Below, one piece after another: positions 42,131 to 48,388 of a DNA stretch of 48,388 bases; within the stretch, counting starts at the first letter, position 1; each line of letters opens with the position of its first letter. The notes under the pieces were generated by a model. It was given only the letters and a program-made list of their open reading frames with translations. It ran no database searches and had not been told where the DNA came from. The stretch is from Rhodobacter sp. (GTDB taxonomy: Bacteria; Pseudomonadota; Alphaproteobacteria; Rhodobacterales; Rhodobacteraceae), in contig JADCDI010000037.1 of assembly GCA_020251025.1 (NCBI GenBank), positions 1-48,388 on the forward strand, in the 5' to 3' direction. A program made the position numbers and the translations under genes.

Positions 42131-42640
42131 ATGACCGCCGGATCAAGAAAGACCCTGGAAGCGAGAAAGGACGAACTGCTGACTGCCGCGATCCGGGAGT
42201 TCGCCGCCCATGGTCTTGACGCCGCGTCGACCGCTGCGATTGCGAAAGCTGTCGGCATCTCGCAGCCCTATCTGTTCAAGATATGGGAGGCCAAAACCTC
42301 TCTTTTCCTTGCTGCCCTTGACCGGGTCTACACCACGGTCATCGGCACCTTCCAGGCAGAAGCGGCGGGAAAACCTGTTTCCGTCGAAACCCTTACGGAA
42401 GTTGGAAATGCCTATGACCGCCTGTCGCGCGTTGAGATGCAGATGTTGCTTCAGGGGTTTGCGGCCTGCGACCATCCCGAGATCCGCGATCTTGTGGAAC
42501 GCAGGTGGATGGAGCTGATCGGCGCCCTCAAGACCATCGCGGGCACCGGCGGGGATCCCATTCAGCATTTTCTGGGCGTCGGGCTGCTGATGACTGTCGT
42601 CCGGACTGCCCGGATGCCGGACAGCGCCCTGATTTGCTAG
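42131..42640 (+). CDS. TetR-family transcriptional regulator
   Basis: A 169-aa regulator with the N-terminal TetR HTH: LLTAAIREFAAHGLDAASTAAIAKAVGISQPYLFKIWEAK (about 16-55; key motif TAAIAKAVGISQPYLFK). The effector domain is short. ATG 42131 is preferred; the upstream ATG-like frame from 42116 starts inside the operator palindrome. It probably controls itself and the membrane protein gene 63 nt downstream. TetR regulators commonly govern efflux or membrane stress; ligand unknown. Confidence 0.88.
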   Translation: MTAGSRKTLEARKDELLTAAIREFAAHGLDAASTAAIAKAVGISQPYLFKIWEAKTSLFLAALDRVYTTVIGTFQAEAAGKPVSVETLTEVGNAYDRLSRVEMQMLLQGFAACDHPEIRDLVERRWMELIGALKTIAGTGGDPIQHFLGVGLLMTVVRTARMPDSALIC

Positions 42641-42703
42641 GGTCCGCGACCACCCGGACTGCAACGAAGAAACCACTTCAACCCTATGGAAAGGAAAAAC
42701 TTC

Positions 42704-43411
42704 ATGTCACCCGCCTCATCCCGGATTGTCGGATATGCAGTCGTCACGGCTGGCTTTCTGACCCTTGCCTACGGGCTTACGATGCTGTCCGCCGTGCTCA
42801 ATTTTCTTGGCCTTGACGGCGCTTCCCTGAGCACCGTGGCTGACTTCGTGGCCAGGAATTCCACGGCGCTTCATCTCTCCCTCGTCTCGACGATGGTCGG
42901 CTATGTTCTTGCCGTGCCGATGATGCTGATCATCACCGAGGCTGCGTTCGGCGGGCAGACAGATCAACCTCGCCGCAAGAGCTTTGCCTTGGGTCTGGTC
43001 TGGGCGTCTTTGCCGCTTCGCCCGCTCTGGTGGCTTGCCATCATCACATTGCTGCCCACCCTTATGGCCGTATCCGGCCCCGAAGCCGACCCGGCGACGG
43101 CTGTCGCCACCTTCACCGGATACCAGATGCTGACTGCCTTCCTGAACGCGGTCACAGAGGATATTGCCGTGAACATCCTTGGCGGGGGCTGGTTCGTGAT
43201 CGTCGGACTGGCCATTGTTGCAAGGCGGAGCATGCCCGCCCTTCTGGGGTGGATCGGCTGCGTGATCGGTGCCTTTTACCTTGTCTCCTCGGGTGAAATC
43301 TTCGGCTTTGCCTTCGGGGCAGCCGGAGGCTTTATTCCCGTGCTGGTGGGCCCGGCAGGGGTGTTCTGGCTGGGTGCTGCGGGGTTTCTGGCGGTTCGCA
43401 GGGTCTTCTAG
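42704..43411 (+). CDS. Multi-pass membrane protein, function unknown
   Basis: A 235-aa hydrophobic protein with about six membrane helices, e.g. IVGYAVVTAGFLTLAYGLTML, LVSTMVGYVLAVPMMLII, ILGGGWFVIVGLAIVA and AGVFWLGAAGFLAV. No transporter signature is recognised. ATG 42704 is chosen for the AAGGAA nine bases upstream over ATG 42686. Codon use is slightly less GC-rich than in neighbouring genes. It follows the TetR gene and is the likely target of that regulator. Confidence 0.75.
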   Translation: MSPASSRIVGYAVVTAGFLTLAYGLTMLSAVLNFLGLDGASLSTVADFVARNSTALHLSLVSTMVGYVLAVPMMLIITEAAFGGQTDQPRRKSFALGLVWASLPLRPLWWLAIITLLPTLMAVSGPEADPATAVATFTGYQMLTAFLNAVTEDIAVNILGGGWFVIVGLAIVARRSMPALLGWIGCVIGAFYLVSSGEIFGFAFGAAGGFIPVLVGPAGVFWLGAAGFLAVRRVF

Positions 43412-43494
43412 CGGGGTGCTGACGAAGGCAGACCGCCGCGTGCCGGACGGGACGATCCTTCCGGTCCACCGCAAAGGCGCCTTCCGTTCCGGGC
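43412..43494. other. Intergenic, no gene seen
   Basis: Short spacer between the membrane protein stop and repeat copy E; together with the repeat the gene-free stretch before ureE is 435 bases. No promoter pair recognised. Confidence 0.4.
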
Positions 43495-43690
43495 GGATGC
43501 AGCAAACGCATCGCCTTTCCCCGCCCGGTTGGAGGTCAGGCTTCCGGCAGGACCGTTTCCGTCGGCGCAGCGATGGCCAGCGCCCGCCGGGGACGGGGCG
43601 GGTGCCGGCCGGGGGCTTTGGTCGCCCGGCAAATCCGTGGCACGCGCACCGCAGGGCAGGGGCCATGGCCCCTGCCAGACCGCGCGGGGC
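43495..43690 (-). repeat. Dispersed GC-rich intergenic repeat, copy E
   Basis: On the minus strand it reads GGCAGGGGCCATGGCCCCTG (the leading hairpin of copy B), then AAAGCCCCCGGCCGGCACC (43601-43619) and GGCGGGCGCTGGCC. The middle landmark with GGGGGAAA is diverged, with GGCGATGCGTTTGC preserved further on. It lies upstream of ureE in opposite orientation to copy F downstream of the ureF-ureG remnant. Confidence 0.75.
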
Positions 43691-43846
43691 GCGCGCAGAC
43701 GCAAGAGTCCCCGGTCTTCCAGCCGGCGGTCCATGCGGGCGGGACGTTTCAGCATCCCGATGACCGGAAACGGACGCCGATGGGGCTGTTGCAGGACTGC
43801 GTGGCAGGCTAGGCTTTGTGCGACCCGTTCGCGCTGAGGAGTGGCC

Positions 43847-44398
43847 ATGACCAACCTTCCGATTGCCCATAACCTGCGCCGCAGGGGACACTGGACCGAT
43901 GCGGCCGACAGTGTGACCCTGGGCTATGACGCGCGTTTCCTGCGCCGCGGCCGCCTTGTGACAGCGGCGGGCATGTCGGTGCTTGTCGATCTGCCGGAAG
44001 CGACCAGCCTGGACCATGGCGACGCGCTGGAGTTGTCCGACGGCCGTCTGGTTGCGATCATGGCGGCGGCGGAGCCTGTCCTGATTGTCACCGGGGACCT
44101 GCCGCGCATCGCCTGGCACATCGGCAACCGCCACACACCCTGCCAGATCGAAGGGGGGCGTCTGCTGATTCGCCGTGATCATGTGCTGGAAACGATGCTG
44201 CGCCAACTGGGCGCGACCGTGACCGAGGCGCAGGAGCCCTTTATCCCCGAAGGCGGGGCCTATGGGCATGGCCGGACCCTGGGCCATGACCATGGCGATG
44301 CCGGGGAACACGGTCATGCCCGGGGGCGCGGCCATGTGCATCACCACGGCGGGCACAGCCACCCCGAGGAACCTGACACGGTTCCGGACCCCGAGTGA
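43847..44398 (+). CDS. ureE: Urease accessory protein UreE
   Basis: A 183-aa nickel metallochaperone. Conserved core [33 protein letters not shown] (key H-I-G-N-R-H) is intact, and the C-terminus (about 138-175) is His-rich: [34 protein letters not shown]-type sequence with many nickel-binding His. UreE delivers Ni to apo-urease through UreG. ATG 43847 is chosen since GAGGAG lies before it and the alternative GTG 43841 is inside that site. The next ORF overlaps by 4 nt but is a broken ureF-ureG; no ureABC genes are in the window, so UreE may be non-functional here or serve other Ni handling. Confidence 0.92.
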   Translation: MTNLPIAHNLRRRGHWTDAADSVTLGYDARFLRRGRLVTAAGMSVLVDLPEATSLDHGDALELSDGRLVAIMAAAEPVLIVTGDLPRIAWHIGNRHTPCQIEGGRLLIRRDHVLETMLRQLGATVTEAQEPFIPEGGAYGHGRTLGHDHGDAGEHGHARGRGHVHHHGGHSHPEEPDTVPDPE

Positions 44399-45234
44399 CG
44401 GACGCAGCCCTTCTTTGTCTGACGCAATGGCTGTCGCCAGCCTTTCCGGCGGGCAGCCGTGCTTCTTCGCGTGGGCTGGAATGGGCGATCTCTGAAGGCG
44501 ATGTAACGACGGCCGCCCGGCTTCGGTGCTGGATCGCCGCAGTGCTGACCAAAGGGGCAGGGCGGACCGATGCCATCCTGCTGGCGCAGGCCCTGCGGCC
44601 GCAGACCGGCCTTGCAGATCTCGCCGCCCTGGCGCAGGCGCTGGCCCTTTCGCGTGAGCGGCTGGCGGAAACGCCGGATCAGGGGCGCGCGCTGGGCCGG
44701 ACCATCGCGGCGCTGACGGGGCGGACGGAAAGGGCGATGCCCTATCCCGTGGCGCTGGGGGGCGGCGGCGCGCGGTCTTGGCCTGCCTGCGGCGCGTATC
44801 CGGGGGGCGTGGAAACCGGCGGCTGTCCGCATGTCGCGATCCGCAAAGACGCCAGCATAAATCTGGCCGCAGTGGCCGATCTGAACCGCGTCTTCCCCGA
44901 CCCGGACGTGATCCTGATCGAAAACGGCGGAAACAACCTTGCCGCAACCTTCGGCCCGGAACTGGCCGATCTGTCGGTCTATGTCATCGACACCGCCGCA
45001 GGGCAGGACATTCCGCGCAAATGCGGGCCGTGGGTGACACGGTCGGACCTGCGGGTGATCGGCAAGATCGATCTGGCCCCTTGGGTCGGTGTTGATCCCG
45101 CCCTGCGGGAAAGCGACGCCAGGGCCGCCCGTGGCGCGCGCCCCTTTGTCATGGCCGGTCAGAGGAACGGGCAAGGCGTGGCACAGATGGTGGCCTTCCT
45201 GCGGCGGGACGGGGGCCTTTGGCAGGGCGCCTGA
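44395..45234 (+). pseudogene. ureF-ureG chimera produced by an internal deletion
   Basis: An open frame of 279 codons that fuses parts of two urease accessory genes. Residues 1-122 match the N-terminal half of UreF ([32 protein letters not shown]). Residues 123-136 are UreF read out of frame: the +1 frame there gives LGLPAARI. Residues 137-279 match the C-terminal part of UreG ([39 protein letters not shown]). Lost: the UreF C-terminus and the UreG P-loop. Further decay: UreG ESGGDN is ENGGNN and the guanine motif NKxD is GKID. Start GTG 44395 overlaps ureE. The product cannot act as UreF or UreG. Confidence 0.9.
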
Positions 45235-45295
45235 AAACGGCCGCCCGCATGGGCTGCCGGACCCGAAAGCGGGAACATCTTGCGCGCCCCGCGCC
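45235..45295. other. Short spacer, no gene seen
   Basis: Spacer between the ureF-ureG remnant and repeat copy F; it is the left edge of a 1.26-kb gene-free stretch up to 46490. Confidence 0.4.
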
Positions 45296-45600
45296 CGCCT
45301 CGCGCCTTGTGGCAGGGGTCATCGCCGCTGCCGGGGCACCATGCCGCCCCTTGGCCTGCCGGGGCCCCAAAGCCCCCGGCCAGCGCCCCTGCCGGGCCGG
45401 GCACCGGCCTGCCGTTGTGCGGCTGGCGCGGGTCTTTGCAGTTGCGTCGCGCAGGGGCGGGGGAAGGGCGGTGCGTCTCGGGGTCCCGCCCAAGGGGCGC
45501 AAGCCCCTTTTCCGGATCGCAAGAAAGGGTTCCCGGCAGGCAGACGGTCGGATTGCCGTTTCAGCACCCGGTCAGGGCAGGGAAAGCGGCGGGCGGCGGG
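45296..45600 (+). repeat. Dispersed GC-rich intergenic repeat, copy F
   Basis: A full-length copy: leading GGCAGGGGTCATCGCCGCTGCC-like hairpin (here partly decayed), core AAAGCCCCCGGCCAGCGCC (45369-45387), GCGCAGGGGCGGGGGAAGG (about 45449-45467), tail TTCCGGATCGCAAG and GACGGTCGGATTGCCGTTTC. It has the same landmark order as copy B and ends about 30 nt before a GC-poorer stretch. Confidence 0.87.
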
Positions 45601-46490
45601 GCTGTGGCATGTCACCGGCGGCTGAGAGGACGTGAGGCTTCAATCGGAAAAATCACAGACGCTTCCGGCGCGGCGCAGCGCGGCGTGCCGCGCGTTCCGG
45701 CCATGCCATGGGCCGCAGACCCGCAGGTGCACGGTGCCTCGCCTTGGCAGGGTCCAGCATCCGGAAGATCACCCGGATGGGAATGACGGTTCAGGATCGG
45801 GCACCGGCTGTCTGCCCATGATGCCCTGCGGTTCCGGTTCCGCTGGAATTGGTGGCTGAGGCGCTGAACCCGCCTTCGCCAATCAAGCGCAAGTTCCGGC
45901 CTGGGGCATGGCCGGACCGCATTATCAACATCAAGGTCGGACTGTAAATATCGGTATAGATGGACGCAATGCCGATGAACGGTCTGGTCAACGGCGTGCT
46001 ATCCGTCACTGTTACGGGGGGGGAACCGCAGTGGAAGCGGTCAGAACGGAGTTCAGGGCCAGTGCGGTGGATGCGAAGACCGAAGGATTTTCGGCACTGG
46101 TCCGGGGCCGCCCCGTGATCAGATGCGGCGTTGCGGCAACCGGTGGCGAATTCCGGCGGACCGTCATGCCTTTTGCCTGCGCCAGGCCGGACCGATGGCA
46201 AGAAGGGTCCGGCACAGGATCGGTCTTTCGCAAGCACAGCGTGCCGGCCGCGACCGCCACCGGCACAACGGATTGCGCCAGAGCGATGGAAAAGCCCGCC
46301 CCACCCCTGCCGGCGTGATCCTGCGGCTGCGGGCAATCAAAGGGGGGCCGCACCGTTGCGGCAAGGTCCAGGGCGGCTTTTGCCATGGCAGGGGCAGGGA
46401 TTGACCCAATGCTGTCAATCCGGCCCGGTGGAAGGCATGGTCTTTCCGCGCCCTGGCTTCCTCACCCTCCGGCCGTGCCGCGCCCCTGTT
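45601..46490. other. Gene-poor region with an AT-richer pocket
   Basis: About 890 bases without a recognisable gene. Frames on both strands are interrupted or low in motif content. An AT-richer pocket around 45920-45965 (containing CTGTAAATATCGGTATAGATGG) is unlike its surroundings and could be a promoter or element junction. It lies between repeat F and the hypothetical protein gene and probably represents decayed sequence. Confidence 0.45.
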
Positions 46491-47420
46491 TCAGCGCGCG
46501 TCACCCAGTCGCGCCGGGGCCTGTTCTGTCCGGCGTGACAGGACGTTGCCCACGGCCACGGCTGCAAGGGCAAGGTGGCCTGCCGTTTCCAGCTGGTCCA
46601 TCAGCTTGTCAAGATAGGGGCTGTAGCTGCGTCGCTGGCGGAACAGCAGGTAGAACAGGCGGGCATCGAGGGTGCCCTCGCAGGCGGCGGTGATCAGCGG
46701 CGTCAGAATATGCATCCCTTCAAGCGCCTGTTCCACCTGCGGGCCGATCCTTCGGGTGCGCAGCGCAGTGACATGGGGCCGGGCAAACAGCGCCGCATGC
46801 ATCGCGTCCAGAGGCTCGGCCGGGTCAAAGACCACAAACACATCGCCCGCGCCTTCGGTCATGTCGGGCGCATAACCGTAGCGGTCGGTGAAGGTCAGGC
46901 GGCGATGCCGGGCATGGCGGGTGTCCCATCCGGCAAGGGCAGGATCCAGCGTGGCCACCGGGTTCAGCGCAAGCACCGTGGCACCGGGTGCCGACACGGA
47001 AAAGGCGCAGGCCGCATAGGCCCCCATCCCCGCCCCGTAGAATACGACCCGGTCGAACCACTCGAAAAAGGCAGTGTCCACCAGCCCGTCGAAAACGTTA
47101 TAGACAGCGGGGTCCCGGTACCAGGTCTGGCCATCGGCGATCAGGCACAGGGCAGACCAGCCACGGTCGCGGGCCAGGGCATAGCCCATCGGCAGGCCGT
47201 CCTCCCGCTGCCGGATGTCTGCGGCGGTTTCAAAGGTTACCAGCAGAACGGGGCCGTTATCGCTGAAAAAAGCCCAGTGCCGGTTGCCCATGGTCCGGAA
47301 AGACCCGACCTCCTTGCCGGTCTTTTCGAGTGCCGCAAGCCAGTCGGCCCGGTCCGGCCGCGCCCCGCCCCGCAGGGACCGGTCGCTGCCCTCGCTCGCG
47401 TCATTGATCATCTGGGTCAT
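46491..47420 (-). CDS. Conserved hypothetical protein, alpha/beta-hydrolase-like
   Basis: A 309-aa protein of unknown function. FFSDNGPVLLVTFETAADIRQ and the central VVFYGAGMGAYAACAFSVSAPGATVLALNPVATLDP resemble an alpha/beta-hydrolase core strand and nucleophile elbow, but the elbow reads G-A-G131-M-G in place of G-x-S-x-G, so the serine is missing. I recall homologues in Rhodobacterales mis-annotated as phosphoadenosine phosphosulfate reductase. A C-terminal helical part (about 255-300) follows. Start ATG 47420; ATG 47411 is an alternative. No operon partner. Confidence 0.75.
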   Translation of the reverse strand: MTQMINDASEGSDRSLRGGARPDRADWLAALEKTGKEVGSFRTMGNRHWAFFSDNGPVLLVTFETAADIRQREDGLPMGYALARDRGWSALCLIADGQTWYRDPAVYNVFDGLVDTAFFEWFDRVVFYGAGMGAYAACAFSVSAPGATVLALNPVATLDPALAGWDTRHARHRRLTFTDRYGYAPDMTEGAGDVFVVFDPAEPLDAMHAALFARPHVTALRTRRIGPQVEQALEGMHILTPLITAACEGTLDARLFYLLFRQRRSYSPYLDKLMDQLETAGHLALAAVAVGNVLSRRTEQAPARLGDAR

Positions 47421-47629
47421 CCGGCACAGCCTTCACCAGCTTTGCAGGGCATATGGGTCCCGCCCCGCGCATCGCAACACGCAATGGCGGTTTTGCGAAG
47501 GCAATGCGGCATTCCTGCAAAAGGATGATCCGATCACGGAGAGAAGGCGATTCCCGTTCCCGTCGTGACCGGTCAACGCGGGAGTGTAAACGCAAACCCG
47601 TCCATCCGGCAAGGGCGGGCCACCGAACC
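47421..47629. other. Intergenic, no gene seen
   Basis: GC-moderate spacer between the hypothetical protein gene and the transposase remnant; no motif recognised. Confidence 0.4.
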
Positions 47630-48388
47630 TCAGGGCAATCGCATCTGACCGGTGACTGATCTTGCAAAGGCTTGGACCATGCGGATGGCTTCCGGCTTCG
47701 TCGGATGGAGATTCCGGGTCCTGCGGTTCCGGGGATGTTCAGGGCGGGTTTTCGGATTGCTGCAGGATTTTCCGGGCCATGGTCTTTTCGGTCTCTGGCG
47801 CGGGCTGCGTCGGGGGTGACGTCGGGCACGCGGTGAAGGCTGTCTTCGATGGCCCGGCGGGCGCGGACGGCTTTGGCGCAAGCCGCGGCGGAGAGGCGCG
47901 CAGAGGAGAGGTGATATCGGGGAAAGCGGGTGGTCTTTCCCGTCGCGCGCTACCCGGGCGGTGACGCGCGCGCTGGTCCCGGGGCCGGGCACCGGCGGGT
48001 GGCCGGGGCGGTGCGGTTCGGGAAAGAGCCTGTCCAGGGCATGGATGGATCAGGGCCTGGGGCCGGACCCCGATCCGGCCATGGCCTGCGTCGGCGGTCT
48101 CGTGTCGGCGGTCTCATGGGTATCGGCGATCAACGCATTGGCATCGGTGAGGCAATCCTTCACATCACGCAGGGTTTCGGGGCGGTTTGCCTTCAGGGCG
48201 GCCAGACAGTCACCCCCCCCCGGCCGGAATGGTCCGCGCGGTCTTCCGAAGGCAGCGCCTCCCGGTCCCCGGCAAGTCCGGCCAGTTTGGCACAGGGATC
48301 ACAGCCACAGATTGAGGCAGAGACGGCAATCGTCAGCACCTCAGGAAGGTCATGGCGCGTCGCGTTCCCCGTCCGGGGGGCCGGCACA
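47630..48388 (-). pseudogene. Degenerate ISAs1-family transposase, truncated by window edge
   Basis: Minus-strand fragments in different frames match, in order, an ISAs1-type transposase. N-terminal part near 48240-48388: PRTGNATRHDLPEVLTIAVS and ASICGCDPCAKLAGLAGDRE. Middle part near 48080-48210, after a frameshift at a run of nine G (48213-48221): DCLAALKANRPETLRDVK and ADTHETAD. C-terminal part near 47650-47890: RARRAIEDSLHRVPDV and RKDHGPENPAAIRKPALNI. The N-terminal to middle gap is far shorter than in an intact element, and the HW/IEN/LHWVLD positions are mutated. The family match is from memory. The element is dead and extends beyond the window. Confidence 0.78.

Noticed and set aside
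44395-45234. Intact urease accessory gene
   Set aside because: Domain order, the out-of-frame junction and missing P-loop show a deletion chimera.
45791-46386. Overlapping frames on both strands in the gene-poor region
   Set aside because: No consistent codon bias or motif; each is broken where its neighbours stay open.
1-48388. CRISPR array
   Set aside because: No regularly spaced direct repeats with unique spacers were seen; the only tandem repeat has two units without spacers.

Overview
The window is a high-GC stretch of an alphaproteobacterial chromosome, most likely from the Rhodobacterales (Rhodobacteraceae). Evidence: strong C/G preference at third codon positions, a DksA with a degenerate zinc finger of the Rhodobacter type, a hom/glpX/recJ gene group next to tRNA-Glu(UUC), a cyanide-insensitive-type cydAB pair, an FNR-type site in front of a universal stress protein gene, and many ATGA/GTGA gene overlaps. 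All family assignments come from reading the translations and from memory of the families; no database search was run.

Layout. 0-5.4 kb: two copies of a dispersed GC-rich repeat, an RlmI-like RNA methyltransferase overlapping a PIN-domain gene, then a minus-strand operon in which a [one-TM small protein + DedA-like membrane protein] cassette occurs twice in tandem before an M48 metalloprotease. 5.4-9.8 kb: a third repeat copy, a 54-aa membrane protein, a DUF2927 lipoprotein, a gene-poor stretch, dksA and an FAD monooxygenase. 9.8-13.3 kb: cydAB, a hairpin-rich intergenic region, a small orphan ORF, an AT-rich tandem repeat and tRNA-Glu. 13.3-24.5 kb: recJ-glpX and hom-lipoprotein-pepN on the minus strand, split by a plus-strand Type IIG/ISP-like restriction-modification gene with a repeat copy behind it. 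24.5-29.4 kb: a photolyase/cryptochrome, a universal stress protein with an upstream FNR box, and a mesaconyl-CoA isomerase/hydratase pair.

29.6-32.3 kb: two coupled glycosyltransferases. 32.5-41.9 kb: a complete sugar uptake and catabolism operon (binding protein, SIS protein, ABC ATPase, two permeases, TIM-barrel epimerase, FGGY kinase, FucA-type aldolase) with a divergent LacI regulator and palindromic operators. 42.1-43.4 kb: a TetR gene whose promoter overlaps a perfect operator palindrome, and a membrane protein. 43.5-45.6 kb: a decayed urease-accessory remnant (ureE plus a ureF-ureG chimera) flanked by two repeat copies in inverted orientation. 45.6-48.4 kb: a gene-poor region, a conserved hypothetical protein and a degenerate ISAs1-family transposase running off the window.

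How the genes work together: the sugar operon probably imports a rare or deoxy sugar, epimerises and phosphorylates it, and cleaves the ketose-1-phosphate to DHAP plus an aldehyde. The CoA-transferase/hydratase pair would convert mesaconyl-C1-CoA to citramalyl-CoA, linking the ethylmalonyl-CoA pathway to pyruvate if a citramalyl-CoA lyase exists elsewhere. The rest is housekeeping and envelope functions. The most unusual signals are the repeat family, the ureF-ureG chimera, the duplicated DedA cassette and the AT-rich specificity domain of the restriction enzyme.
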